Source: a virus
Reading direction: 5' to 3' (one strand)
DNA length: 44,309 nucleotides
Virus record (IMG/VR): IMGVR_UViG_3300047320_000350
Span: 1 to 44,309 of that record
The notes under the pieces were generated by a model. The model saw only the letters and a program-made list of their open reading frames with translations, did no database searches and had not been told where the DNA came from. Positions 15,339 through 23,932 of the stretch are shown here, piece by piece (the stretch's first letter is position 1; each line of letters starts with the position of its first letter). The translations under genes and the position numbers were made by a program.

Positions 15339-17491
15339 TACCGGGCTCCAAAAGCTTGCGACTTGCTGGCGATCGCGTCGGCGAGCTTTCCGCCCTTCAT
15401 CACGTTCGATGCCGCAGCGTCGACCACGGCATTCGCGAAGTCGATCGTGATGTCTCGCCCCCCGCTGCCGTTGTCTTTCTGCGTAACCGACGGCTGAGAG
15501 GACGCGCCCTGAATATAGACGTTCGTGACCGGTGCCTGACCACCGCCCCGCGCCATCGCCATTGAGACATCATGAGGAATGATGCGCGTCCCTGCCGGCA
15601 GATCCATGATCTCTCCGCCCTGCTCGTTGACGCGCGTCAGACCGCCGCGCCAGTTATCCGTACCGGCTGCATTGGCGCCGATGGTCGGCCCGATCGGAGC
15701 GCTGTAGCCACCGCCTGCAAGGGCGGTCGACGGCAGCGCACTGCCGGGATTAAGACCAAACATCGACAGGATGCTGCCGCCGATCCCGCCGCCAAAGCCT
15801 AGCGCGCTCATGCTTGCCTGCAGCGCCTGCATGGCCGGTTGGACGATCGCAATCCTAATCAGCATCTCTTCAAGGGAACGGATGACAACATTTTTTGTGT
15901 TGTTCATCGCGTCTCCCCAGGATTTCGTGCCGTCGGTCGCGTCTGCGAGTCCGGTAACGAGATTTCCCTCAACCGAGGTGGATATGCCCTTCATCGCGTT
16001 GTTGAAACGGATTGCTGCTGCTTCACTGCTGTCCAGAGCAGCTGGGACATCATTCCCGTAAAGCCCCTTCAACTGCGAAGCGATCTGGACGTCCTGCGAA
16101 GACAAAAGAGAGGTTTGCCGATTGAAATCAATTTGCGATGCCACCTTCGCCTTCTCAAGGGCCACCGCGGCGTCGCCGGCATCTTGAGCGAGATCCTGAA
16201 TTTTGTTTGCGACCTTTGTCGAGGCGGGATCAAGGCCCGCTTGTAGCGCGGCCGTCGTCAGCTGCGCCTCTGCTCGGAACTCTGCAAGAGCACCAGCACC
16301 AAGACCGACAGCCTTGGTGTCAGCTTCAGTGCGTGCAGTATGTCTATCAAGTTGTTGAGTCGCGCGATCGAAGGCGTCATCCGACTGATCAGCGCCCGGA
16401 ATCTTGGTCTTTGCCTCTGGCGTTGTGGTCGGCTTCCATCCCGCAGGCGTGAACGGACCGAACGGCTGAAACGGACCCTCTCCGCCTTCAGTCGGAGGCC
16501 GGTCATTCGTCTCCACAACGTTGTAGCCGCGAGATGAGAAGACCAACCCGAGCGCCGTCACTGCTTTGTTGAATGAAAACCCGCCTTCCGCGTAATCGGA
16601 CATCGCCTTTTTGGCATCGTCCGAGATCGAGATGTCATACGATTTGTCCGGGGCCAGTCCTCCGAAAACCCCCTGAGAAATCGCGTCTTGTCCAGGCTTC
16701 GCGAAGGCCTTGATGTTCTCCTTTGTGAAGATCTTACCCGCCCGCTCGATCAGATCGTCAATGAAGGGCAGAACCGACAGCGCCGCCGACTTCAGAGCCG
16801 CGGACCATTCCGTCGATGACCTCCGCCATGCTTTGTCAAACTCATCGGCTTTTTTGATCGTCTCATCATCGATCACAGCGCCGGCGGCCTGCGCTTCCGT
16901 TGCCATCTGGCCGATGGCATTGGCGCCCTGCTCCAGATATGGCACCCACTGCCGGGTGAAGCCAAGCATATCGGCAATCTTGATTTTGTCCTGCTCGCTG
17001 CCGGCCCGGCGCACAAGCTCCGCGGCCGTGTTCAAAAGCTGGTTCTGCGTGATTAGCTGGCCGTTGGCGCCGCGGATCGACAGGCTGTTCTCATCAAACA
17101 GCTTCGTCAGGGAATTGACGTTGCGCTGCGCGTCATTCAGCAGTGATGCCGAGCGTTCAAGGCCCTTGTTAAACGAACTGTCGTCGAGGCCACTAACAGC
17201 CGCCCCGAACTTAAACCCCTGCAGGTCATTGAGCGACAGGCCGGTCTGGCGCGCCATCGAGTTGAGGTCAGCGAGGTCCTTGTTCGCATCGGCGATCTTG
17301 TCGAGAAACTTGCCGATACCCGCCACTGCGGCGACGGCCGCGGCTCCGCCGACCGTAGCCCAGAGCGCGGAAATGGAATCGACGCCACCGCGAGCGGCTT
17401 TCTCAGCGCTGTCCATAGCCTGAGAAAACACGTTCGCGCCGGCGGTTGCCCCGCTGCTGTCAATAACGAGCTCTGTGACGGTCTGAGCCAT
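15338..17491 (-). CDS. Tail tape measure protein
   Basis: The 717-residue protein is largely helical, Ala/Asp/Lys-rich, with a hydrophobic stretch near the N-terminus (about 43 to 62, ALWATVGGAAAVAAVAGIGKF). The C-terminal quarter is Gly/Ser-rich and includes GGGIGGSILSMFGLNPGS and the VNEQGGEIMDLPAGTRIIPHD motif commonly seen near the end of tape measure proteins. Its length predicts a tail of moderate length. It follows the G/T chaperones and precedes M-, L- and K-like genes, as in lambda. Confidence 0.9.
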   Translation of the reverse strand: MAQTVTELVIDSSGATAGANVFSQAMDSAEKAARGGVDSISALWATVGGAAAVAAVAGIGKFLDKIADANKDLADLNSMARQTGLSLNDLQGFKFGAAVSGLDDSSFNKGLERSASLLNDAQRNVNSLTKLFDENSLSIRGANGQLITQNQLLNTAAELVRRAGSEQDKIKIADMLGFTRQWVPYLEQGANAIGQMATEAQAAGAVIDDETIKKADEFDKAWRRSSTEWSAALKSAALSVLPFIDDLIERAGKIFTKENIKAFAKPGQDAISQGVFGGLAPDKSYDISISDDAKKAMSDYAEGGFSFNKAVTALGLVFSSRGYNVVETNDRPPTEGGEGPFQPFGPFTPAGWKPTTTPEAKTKIPGADQSDDAFDRATQQLDRHTARTEADTKAVGLGAGALAEFRAEAQLTTAALQAGLDPASTKVANKIQDLAQDAGDAAVALEKAKVASQIDFNRQTSLLSSQDVQIASQLKGLYGNDVPAALDSSEAAAIRFNNAMKGISTSVEGNLVTGLADATDGTKSWGDAMNNTKNVVIRSLEEMLIRIAIVQPAMQALQASMSALGFGGGIGGSILSMFGLNPGSALPSTALAGGGYSAPIGPTIGANAAGTDNWRGGLTRVNEQGGEIMDLPAGTRIIPHDVSMAMARGGGQAPVTNVYIQGASSQPSVTQKDNGSGGRDITIDFANAVVDAAASNVMKGGKLADAIASKSQAFGAR

Positions 17492-17833
17492 TTACTGCAA
17501 GGTTTCCTTGGAGTGATCCATCAGGAAGAGGTCGTCGAGATCTTCGATCAACTCAATTTCCCACGGCGTCAGGCTGACGCGGGTGATGCGCAGGAAGGCG
17601 TCGATGTCAGGCCATTCGAGAGGAGATCGGCCAGAAAAACCGGACGACCCCTTTCGCTTGCGCAGCCGCTGGTAAGACCGCCAGACGTGAAGTACGGCAC
17701 CGGGTAGCCGCGGCATCGAAAGTTCGGCCTCGTATTCAGCGCGCTTCTCTGGCCGCCTTGCTCGATCGCGCAAGCCTTCCAGCATTTCCCGGTACGTTTT
17801 CCCGTCTTCCTCGACCGTGTTGAGGACGAACAC
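17492..17833 (-). CDS. Tail assembly chaperone, T part (likely made by frameshift)
   Basis: This frame gives 113 residues from a GTG at 17833 and ends at the tape measure gene. It is open further upstream (coding YAALRNDLRAFARKVF) as far as a TTTT run at 17875-17878 in the preceding gene. A -1 shift there would make a G-T fusion, as in lambda, where about one chaperone in twenty carries the T domain that binds the tape measure. The T frame encodes a charged helical domain (DGKTYREMLEGLRDRARR). Whether the GTG start is used independently is unknown. Confidence 0.7.
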   Translation of the reverse strand: MFVLNTVEEDGKTYREMLEGLRDRARRPEKRAEYEAELSMPRLPGAVLHVWRSYQRLRKRKGSSGFSGRSPLEWPDIDAFLRITRVSLTPWEIELIEDLDDLFLMDHSKETLQ

Positions 17834-17850
17834 CTTGCGCGCGAATGCCC

Positions 17851-18303
17851 TCAGGTCGTTCCTGAGGGCTGCATAAAAGCCTGTTCACTGTTCAGATATT
17901 CGGTGATCTGCAGGAACCATGGCGCCATTTCTGGGCGGAGGAACAAGTCGGTCGCCGCGCTAAGAGAGAAAGCCAGCGGGTTGGGTGAAATGTTTTTGAA
18001 AACGGGGTTCGGCGACCAGCCGACGATGCGCCGACAGACGCGATTGACGTTCTTGCGGCGGCGCTCGTCAAGCGACACCTCTTCCGGAATGAAGGTCTTG
18101 CCGTTGACCTGCGCCGACTCGATGAGCCGGGACCGTTCGATTCCTTCACGACCGACCTCCGCCACGAGGGCCAGCGTCAACGGGTGTTGTGGCCCAGCGA
18201 GTTCGACAACCCATCCCGATTTCTGTTTTGTCCTTGGATTAAGCAGGTTGAGCGAAACCGTCTCGCTCGGCAGCGTATCGGAAAGATCGAGCACATCCGT
18301 CAT
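17851..18303 (-). CDS. Tail assembly chaperone, G part
   Basis: The 150-residue protein lies between the tail tube and tape measure genes, the place of lambda gpG. It begins with an acidic stretch (MTDVLDLSDTLPSETVSL) and has a helical centre. Near its end GCT TTT ATG provides a T-run suited to -1 slippage into the downstream T frame; the zero-frame stop follows at 17851-17853. AGGA lies 8 bases before the ATG. It would bind tail tube protein and, as G-T, the tape measure during assembly. Confidence 0.75.
   Translation of the reverse strand: MTDVLDLSDTLPSETVSLNLLNPRTKQKSGWVVELAGPQHPLTLALVAEVGREGIERSRLIESAQVNGKTFIPEEVSLDERRRKNVNRVCRRIVGWSPNPVFKNISPNPLAFSLSAATDLFLRPEMAPWFLQITEYLNSEQAFMQPSGTT
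17875..17878 (-). promoter_or_regulatory. Candidate -1 frameshift site in G/G-T
   Basis: The zero frame reads GCT TTT ATG. Slippage by one base lets tRNA-Phe re-pair on TTT and continue TAT GCA GCC into the T frame. In the -1 frame a stop lies about 12 bases upstream and the zero-frame stop about 22 bases downstream, so the shift must happen in this short interval. No downstream pseudoknot was worked out. Confidence 0.5.
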
Positions 18304-18327
18304 AGGGTCTTCCTGTTTTCTCGCCGC

Positions 18328-19551
18328 TTAGGCGGCTGTGGTCTGGAACTTGATCATGGAATTGTCGCCCGATCCCGACGTGTCGACGCCGACCAACGCG
18401 GCCGGCACGGCGATCGTCTGAGTGCGACCACCGCCTTGCTTGGACAGCGCGGAGGTGTTGACGCCGCCGAGCGTGAAATTCGGGACGGTGATCGAGATGA
18501 AGTCGCGCGGCTCGGCCGTGTTGTCGACGGCAAGGACATGCAGCGAATATTGGGTCTCCTCCGCGAAGTCCTCGAAGATGTTGAGGTCCTTGCGCAGCAT
18601 CGTCAGGTTCATGCTGACCTGCAGCGAACCCGTGAACACATCAGGCGCGTATTTGATCGCCCCAGAGCCGAACACGTCCGGCGCTTCTGGCTGGATATCG
18701 AGGGTCAGATCCCAGGACGTCAGTTCAACCAAGTCCTGACCACCGAAGCGGATCGTCGCGTCGACAACCGACATCGGGGCGCTGGTGGTGGCAGTCGGGT
18801 CGAGGAAGAACGGCGCATCCGCGCCTTTTTTGATATCGATGCGCCCGGTCCCGACACCGCCCGGATCGAACATGATGATCCCGTTCGGGCCCATCGAAAA
18901 CTTGCCGTTGCCCCAGACGAAATCGCGGAGAATGATCGAGCCATCGATATCCCGCTCGTGCTCTTCGATCGTGTCGTAGTAAGGCGTGAGGACGGGCGGA
19001 TTAATCAGACGCTTCCCGGGCCGAACAATGGTGAATGCCGTGTCCGGCGTGGCGTTCACCGTCAGCGTCTCTGCCGTGGTGAGAGTGTCGTCGGTCACGC
19101 CTGTGATACGAATATTCCGGCCATTGTTGTCTGCGTCAGCCAGGTTCGAGGCCCGGATAACGTCGCCAGCGCGAAAACCTTCCTCGAGCCAAGAGCCGGC
19201 GGCGGCCACAATCGAATTGGCGCCGATGGTGACGGACGTCATCTCGGTGTTCGAGACCGAGAGCATGGTCGACTGCCACGGCCCGCGGATCAGCGCCTGC
19301 AAGACGTCGTCATGGGAGCCTAGCGAGAGCTCGGTGCTGTAGTCGCTGGCCGTCTTCTGGGTTCCGTGCCGGCCACGCGTGCTCAGACCGTCCTTCCGAA
19401 TTTCGGCGGACGACGTCGATGCCTTGGTCAGCTGCGCGCCGTTGCCGCCGGTCGTGCGGATGATCTTCGCATCGGTATTGGTGACCGTTTCGCCCAGTAC
19501 CGTCTGGCGTTTGCGTGCGACATAGGCATTGAAATTTGTCTGATAACCCAT
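18328..19551 (-). CDS. Major tail tube protein
   Basis: The 407-residue protein begins MGYQTNFNAYVARKRQT and is beta-rich throughout, with typical tail-tube phrases such as STELSLGSHDDVLQALIRGPW, GSIILRDF and FTLGGVNTSALSKQGGG. It lies between the tail terminator and the chaperone pair. It is longer than minimal tube proteins (about 200 residues), so it probably carries an extra surface domain, perhaps about residues 80 to 190. It would form the hexameric rings of the long non-contractile tail. Confidence 0.82.
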   Translation of the reverse strand: MGYQTNFNAYVARKRQTVLGETVTNTDAKIIRTTGGNGAQLTKASTSSAEIRKDGLSTRGRHGTQKTASDYSTELSLGSHDDVLQALIRGPWQSTMLSVSNTEMTSVTIGANSIVAAAGSWLEEGFRAGDVIRASNLADADNNGRNIRITGVTDDTLTTAETLTVNATPDTAFTIVRPGKRLINPPVLTPYYDTIEEHERDIDGSIILRDFVWGNGKFSMGPNGIIMFDPGGVGTGRIDIKKGADAPFFLDPTATTSAPMSVVDATIRFGGQDLVELTSWDLTLDIQPEAPDVFGSGAIKYAPDVFTGSLQVSMNLTMLRKDLNIFEDFAEETQYSLHVLAVDNTAEPRDFISITVPNFTLGGVNTSALSKQGGGRTQTIAVPAALVGVDTSGSGDNSMIKFQTTAA

Positions 19552-19572
19552 CTGCGTTGCTCCTATGCGGGC

Positions 19573-20058
19573 TCAGCCGCGGTGGAAATATTCGAATGGA
19601 ACGAAACAAGTGACGCGGAACAGGTTGCCGTTGTCCGCGTCAGACCCACCCCCGTCGATCTGAGGTGACATTGAAACGACCTTCGCGCCCTGCCCGTTTT
19701 CATAGAACGTGGCTGCGCGGAAGATTTCGCCGGCTGCTATGGCAAGCTGGTAGGCATCGCTGACGCCCGCCCCTTCGGGGACGAACACATGAACGAAAAT
19801 GCCGCCGCGATAGAGCCAGACGTTGTCGCCGGGCGTTCCCGCGCCGCGAAGCTCGCTGCCGTTGCCGATGACCTCGAAATAGACAAAGGGAAGCGGTGAT
19901 CCCTTTTCATTTTTCGGCGGCGGCTTGATCGCCTTGCCATCGGAATCGCGCAGAGGTTCGTTTTGGAACGCGATCAGCGTTCGTGGTGAACCACCATCGA
20001 CCCATTGAGCGACGAACCGATCGCGGATCGCCGCGACGGCACCGGCATAATCTGCCAT
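19573..20058 (-). CDS. Tail terminator / tail completion protein (DUF4128-like)
   Basis: The 161-residue protein begins with a helical segment (AVAAIRDRFVAQW) followed by beta strands with PFVYFEVIGNGSELRGAGTPGDN and GGIFVHVFVP, the order seen in tail terminators of siphophages. The gene lies directly before the tail tube. It would cap the finished tail tube and join it to the head. The start lies three bases after the previous stop. Confidence 0.7.
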   Translation of the reverse strand: MADYAGAVAAIRDRFVAQWVDGGSPRTLIAFQNEPLRDSDGKAIKPPPKNEKGSPLPFVYFEVIGNGSELRGAGTPGDNVWLYRGGIFVHVFVPEGAGVSDAYQLAIAAGEIFRAATFYENGQGAKVVSMSPQIDGGGSDADNGNLFRVTCFVPFEYFHRG

Positions 20059-20061
20059 CGA

Positions 20062-20535
20062 TTATCTCGCGCTGATCTGGAGAGACGGCTGTCGCGATAG
20101 CCATTCGGAATGAAGTTCGGCGCGACCGCCCCGCTTTTTTGAAGCGAAAGCTTTTCCAGCTGATGAATTGGCGAAATCTGCTACCGATCCGAACCGTACC
20201 GGCATGTAGACGAAGCGAACGTCAAAGCTGTTCCCGTAACGGGCCTGAACGAGTGTCGAGGTCATCTCATAGACATGCGGCGGAACGCTCAGCTTCATTT
20301 CCCCGGCCTCGATCTTGCGGGCATAGGGAACGGGATTGCTGATATTGATTTGATCCCCGGGACGCCACGAACTCACGTCGGTGACGATGTGACCATTCAA
20401 GAACACCGTGTGATTGTCTCGATAAAGACCCGGATGTTTGTCGCTACCACTGCCAACCGGTGACTTGGACCGCAAAGTCTCGAGTGCGAAGTCAACCAAG
20501 TCCTGCATGTAGTAGTAACTGAAGACAATCCTCAC
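20062..20535 (-). CDS. HK97 gp10-like neck/tail protein
   Basis: The 157-residue protein starts at a GTG overlapping the previous stop (GTGA). It has an N-terminal helix (YYYMQDLVDFALETLRSKSPV), then SGDKHPGLYRD-like and ISNPVPYARKIEAGE segments typical of gp10-like and minor tail proteins of siphophages. Position between head connectors and tail terminator supports a neck role. Confidence 0.6.
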   Translation of the reverse strand: MRIVFSYYYMQDLVDFALETLRSKSPVGSGSDKHPGLYRDNHTVFLNGHIVTDVSSWRPGDQINISNPVPYARKIEAGEMKLSVPPHVYEMTSTLVQARYGNSFDVRFVYMPVRFGSVADFANSSAGKAFASKKRGGRAELHSEWLSRQPSLQISAR

Positions 20536-20801
20536 GTTTTGAGCCCGAAGATCGTGTCCGGTGCGCCTGACAGACCTTCAATCGTTCGGGACCATCCTGA
20601 TGGGCGCTGGCTTTCCAACATGCGCTTGTTTGCGGCGTGGATCGCGCTCAGCGCTCGATAGCGCGCCTCTTCAAGCGCCCTGAGCTTTGCATTGTCCCAC
20701 GACAAAATGGTGTGAGTGTCTGCTTCGAAAGCAGCCTCATTGATGTATCGATAGCCGTCATTATCGAGCATGTACTCGCTCGGCGGGGTAATCTTGACCA
20801 T
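20532..20801 (-). CDS. Hypothetical protein in the neck gene cluster
   Basis: The 89-residue, mostly helical product (LSWDNAKLRALEEARYRALSAIHAANKRML) lies between the head-closure-like and gp10-like genes. It starts with MVKITPPSEYM, two bases after the previous stop. No family was recognised. Its place in the neck cluster suggests a structural or assembly role. Confidence 0.55.
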   Translation of the reverse strand: MVKITPPSEYMLDNDGYRYINEAAFEADTHTILSWDNAKLRALEEARYRALSAIHAANKRMLESQRPSGWSRTIEGLSGAPDTIFGLKT

Positions 20802-20803
20802 GG

Positions 20804-21139
20804 CTATCCCTCCACATGGATCTCCAGGGCGACGAGCGTGCCGCCGATCCGGCGGGTACTGTCGTCGACCCCCTTGATGGCAACTTCATCGCCACGGATC
20901 ACAAGCTTGTCGGCGTTTGTCAGAGGCAACAAACCCGTGAGTGGCTCGGCCAGCATGATCACTCTGCGGTCGCCCTGCACAATGGCCCCGACGAGCTCGC
21001 CCGGCTGATATCCAACGACCCGAGCCTTAACAGGAATATCTGTATTGCTTCGGTCTGCGGCATACCGTCGGACGATCACATCTTCGCCGATCTCGGCGAG
21101 GAACGACCGATGCTGTTCGATTGCTTCGGCCGCGTTCAT
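20804..21139 (-). CDS. Head-closure-like protein
   Basis: The 111-residue protein begins with a helix (MNAAEAIEQHRSFLAEIGED), then beta segments with VIVRRY, VKARVVGYQPGELVGAIVQGDRRVIML and VIRGDEVAIKGVDD. That pattern is common in the head-closure/adaptor proteins that follow the gp6-like connector. It is coupled to the connector gene by an ATGA overlap. The family call is by pattern and position. Confidence 0.55.
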   Translation of the reverse strand: MNAAEAIEQHRSFLAEIGEDVIVRRYAADRSNTDIPVKARVVGYQPGELVGAIVQGDRRVIMLAEPLTGLLPLTNADKLVIRGDEVAIKGVDDSTRRIGGTLVALEIHVEG

Positions 21140-21768
21140 GCGTACACTCGATATGGTCCGAGCAGCGCGTCGACGGTGGCGTCAATCGCTGCCGCGGCGT
21201 TGCCACCGACGACGTAGTATTTCGACCCGACACCGTCGACGGTGTCCTGGCTGAGGAATAGGTTTCGCGCCGACAAGGAGCGCAGATTGCTCACCATGAG
21301 GGTGATAGCCTGCCGGATCGGTTCGGGAACGTCTGCCGGGTCGGTGCCGTAACCCGCAGTAAACTCAATCTCGACGGCCCCAAGCTGGCAGCGCGTCGAT
21401 GGCCATGAAACGCCATGCACCGGGACGACCTCAGCTCGATAGCCCTCGACCGTTCGATAATTTTCTTCTGCTACCGTTTGCCATGCCCCGTTTGGATCAA
21501 CGTATCGAACAGAGTCGATGCTGATCAGCGGCGGCAGCGGTATCTTGATCGGCTCGCACGGAAACCGGCTGTCGATCGTCAACTTCCATGACTGCTGCAT
21601 AAGACAGCGCTGAAGCCGACCGTCGCGCCCGTCCAAGGTCTGGCGCGCGGCCGTGATGAAGGCCTCTATGACATCATCAGACACCTCTGAACCGATACTA
21701 AGGCGAGATTTCACCTCAGTCGCGTTCAAGGGCTCTTCGGCCGGCGCCGTGACCTGAACAAGCGGCAT
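21136..21768 (-). CDS. Head-tail connector, gp6-like
   Basis: The 210-residue protein has the features of the phage connector family: a start of the type VTAPAEEPLNATEVKSRL, then SDDVIEAFITAARQTLDGRDGRL, a central beta-rich region and YGTDPADVPEPIRQAITLMVSNL near residues 139 to 160. It forms the ring below the portal in HK97-like phages. It is coupled both upstream (TGATG) and downstream (ATGA). Confidence 0.78.
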   Translation of the reverse strand: MPLVQVTAPAEEPLNATEVKSRLSIGSEVSDDVIEAFITAARQTLDGRDGRLQRCLMQQSWKLTIDSRFPCEPIKIPLPPLISIDSVRYVDPNGAWQTVAEENYRTVEGYRAEVVPVHGVSWPSTRCQLGAVEIEFTAGYGTDPADVPEPIRQAITLMVSNLRSLSARNLFLSQDTVDGVGSKYYVVGGNAAAAIDATVDALLGPYRVYA

Positions 21769-22145
21769 CAGTCAACCAAGACGTGGATTGCGCCGTTCTT
21801 CGACGCGCCGCCCTGCGCAACCACGACCTTCACACGATCGCTTGCAAGCGCGATTTTATCGCTGACGGCAGTTCCGCTCGCTGCGTACAGGAGCGCGGCG
21901 CCGGCCTGCGAATGCGTCGGTGCTCGGGGATAACGCACAGCGGAAGCGTTGACATTTGATTCCTGCCAGATGCTTTCGCCTGTGGCCTCGGCCGTAAGGG
22001 TGAAATCGACGCCATCCGTGAAGGCGTTGGTCCCGTCCTTCACATACTGAACGCTATGGATCTTGCCGGCGATGCGTGGCGAAAAAGCAGTCGCGTTTCC
22101 GCTCCCGTCCGTGGTCAAAGACACTTTGAAACGACGCATTGTCAT
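21768..22145 (-). CDS. Small beta-rich structural protein near capsid
   Basis: The 125-residue protein is rich in Thr, Ser, Ala and Val with beta character (FKVSLTTDGSGNATAFSPRIAGKIHSVQYVKDG). It could be a head decoration or fibre protein. The gene lies between the capsid and connector genes and overlaps the connector start by TGATG. No family was recognised. Confidence 0.5.
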   Translation of the reverse strand: MTMRRFKVSLTTDGSGNATAFSPRIAGKIHSVQYVKDGTNAFTDGVDFTLTAEATGESIWQESNVNASAVRYPRAPTHSQAGAALLYAASGTAVSDKIALASDRVKVVVAQGGASKNGAIHVLVD

Positions 22146-22190
22146 TCTCCTGATTGGCGCGGCGCGCCTGTAAGTGTTGAGGCTAGCGAC

Positions 22191-22463
22191 TTACTTGTCG
22201 CCCTTGCCTTTCTTTCCGTTGTCTGCCTTGTTCGCTGGCGCGTCCTCGGCCTTGTTTTGCGGAGCAGGCTCCGATTTCTGCTTCTCGTCTTCCGTCACTG
22301 TTGCCTCCTCGGCCTCTGGAACGTCGAGACATTCGAACTTGCCTGCATGCTTCTTCAGAAGCTCTTGGCCGAACGAGTCGCTAACGTGAAATTCCTGCCC
22401 TGGCTTCAGCGTGTCGGCGCTGACGGAGCTGATGTGAAATTGATCGAGTGCCTTGAGCTTCAT
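22191..22463 (-). CDS. Small protein downstream of capsid with charged low-complexity tail
   Basis: The 90-residue protein starts at ATG 22463 with GGAG six bases upstream. The first half (MKLKALDQFHISSVSADTLKPGQEFHVSDSFGQELLKKH) is a compact beta-like domain found in small proteins behind phage capsid genes. The second half is a Glu/Lys/Ala-rich tail ending GKKGKGDK, likely disordered. A strong terminator lies between the capsid gene and this gene, so its expression may depend on read-through or an own promoter. Confidence 0.6.
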   Translation of the reverse strand: MKLKALDQFHISSVSADTLKPGQEFHVSDSFGQELLKKHAGKFECLDVPEAEEATVTEDEKQKSEPAPQNKAEDAPANKADNGKKGKGDK

Positions 22464-22504
22464 TGTTTGCTCCGATGATTTAACTGCCCTTACTCTATGA
22501 AACG

Positions 22505-22531
22505 AAAAAGCCCGCCGGCTTCCCGACGGGC
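22505..22531 (-). terminator. Rho-independent terminator after capsid gene
   Basis: On the minus strand GCCCGTCGG and CCGGCGGGC form a nine-pair stem (one G-U) around a four-base loop and are followed by five T. It lies about 25 bases after the capsid stop. A terminator inside a late operon suggests that the capsid is made in excess and that downstream genes need antitermination. Confidence 0.75.
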
Positions 22532-22556
22532 TTCGCTTTCGCAATCTGCTCGCAGC

Positions 22557-23915
22557 TTAGGCGCCGAGTGCCGCGGTGAAGGTTCCCTTCACGAAGGCTT
22601 CCGGACGGTACACTGAAAGAGCCAATCGCTCTTCGGCTCGAATCGTCACCAAGTTCTTTTTGAAGTTATCGCCGTCCTCAGTGCTAATCTCGACGTTTGC
22701 ATCTTCGCGGTCGAAAATTTGAGCGCCGAGACGAAAGGCACCGACCAGAAAGCGATCAAGCGACATTGCCTGCGTTTCAACAACGGGCAAGCGCCAAAGA
22801 CGGGGCTCTGCGCCATTCTGTGGGTTGGTGAAGATGTACGCGCCCTTGTCATCCTTTGTCAGTTCAACGTCCGCCCAATCGGACGGATGCATGACGATCC
22901 CAGTGACGGGGTATTCAGCCAGCGCCGCCTGCAATATGGCGAGACGCACGACATCAATCTTGGTAAGATTACCAGCGGCTGTTGGCGCTATCGGCTGATT
23001 GTACACTGTGGCTTGCGTGTAGATGCCGTTGAGATCCGTACCGGCACCGCTTCCGTTGAGCAGTTGGTTTTCTTCAACGTACATGAGCCCGTATCGCAGA
23101 CGACCATCGATGTATGACTGGAGCTGTGGCGCATCGTCCAGGATTTGCTTCGTCGCCAAAACAAAGTGGGCAATTGTCGTGACTGATGCGTTGACCAAGT
23201 CGAATTTGATATCCGACTGAGGTTTCATTGCTCCGCTCGTTTCACTTACCGTGGCTGCGTTGTTCGTGAAGCCCGTCTCCTTGACATACTGGATGGCGCT
23301 GCTTCCCGTTCGCCCGGGGGTGATTAAGTCACGGATGGTCATTCGCCGTGCGGGCGGGGTCACAATGCCGTCCACGCGTTGAGGAACGATCAGATCGCCG
23401 GCCGATCCATCCGCGTCGGTCGTCAAACCGGAGATAATTGCTTTTACATTCACAACCGCCCTACCTCGCTTTGTAGGACTCGCCATGAGCGACTTAACTT
23501 CTTCACTATCGGTGACACTTTCGCCCAGGGATTTGCGGCGCTCGTTCGGTTGAGAACCGCCCAAACGGACCTGGGACATCTTCTGCTCAAGATCCTTCAC
23601 CTGTTCGCTGAGCTCATTATGCTTGATGAGCGCATCGTCCGCAGACTTCTTGGTCTCCTCGGTGATTTTACCGAGGTTTTTCAGTTCCGTCTGGGTTGTC
23701 TCTGCGGACTTTTTCACCTCGTCGGCGGCATTTTTGAGTTGCCCAGCTAGGTCGGTGATCTGCTTCTCCAGCACAACCATACCGGCCGCGCCTTCAGCGG
23801 CGTACATGCTCAGACTGTGAGCCTGCGCAGCCATCGAGAAGTCAAAGGCGAGCACCGCCACTACGGCGATTGCAACGATGGCGGCAAAACCCGCCCAGGG
23901 AGAGAAACGTTTCAT
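22557..23915 (-). CDS. HK97-type major capsid protein with N-terminal hydrophobic helix
   Basis: The 452-residue protein has a coiled-coil delta domain (about residues 49 to 110) and an HK97-fold part from about 160 (GDLIVPQRVDGIVTPP, GSSAIQYVKETGF, then VMHPSDWADVELTKDDKGAYIF and the C-terminal IRAEERLALSVYRPEAFVKG). Unusually it begins with a signal- or membrane-like segment (WAGFAAIVAIAVVAVLAFDFSMAAQA). AGGACATTCCA before the ATG supports this start. The delta region is normally removed by the prohead protease encoded next door. Confidence 0.9.
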   Translation of the reverse strand: MKRFSPWAGFAAIVAIAVVAVLAFDFSMAAQAHSLSMYAAEGAAGMVVLEKQITDLAGQLKNAADEVKKSAETTQTELKNLGKITEETKKSADDALIKHNELSEQVKDLEQKMSQVRLGGSQPNERRKSLGESVTDSEEVKSLMASPTKRGRAVVNVKAIISGLTTDADGSAGDLIVPQRVDGIVTPPARRMTIRDLITPGRTGSSAIQYVKETGFTNNAATVSETSGAMKPQSDIKFDLVNASVTTIAHFVLATKQILDDAPQLQSYIDGRLRYGLMYVEENQLLNGSGAGTDLNGIYTQATVYNQPIAPTAAGNLTKIDVVRLAILQAALAEYPVTGIVMHPSDWADVELTKDDKGAYIFTNPQNGAEPRLWRLPVVETQAMSLDRFLVGAFRLGAQIFDREDANVEISTEDGDNFKKNLVTIRAEERLALSVYRPEAFVKGTFTAALGA

Positions 23916-23932
23916 TGGAATGTCCTTGTCCT

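Noticed and set aside
18184-19323. Plus-strand frame of 379 codons over the tail tube gene
   Set aside because: Antisense shadow of the tail tube gene, very rich in Arg and Val with no recognisable domain.
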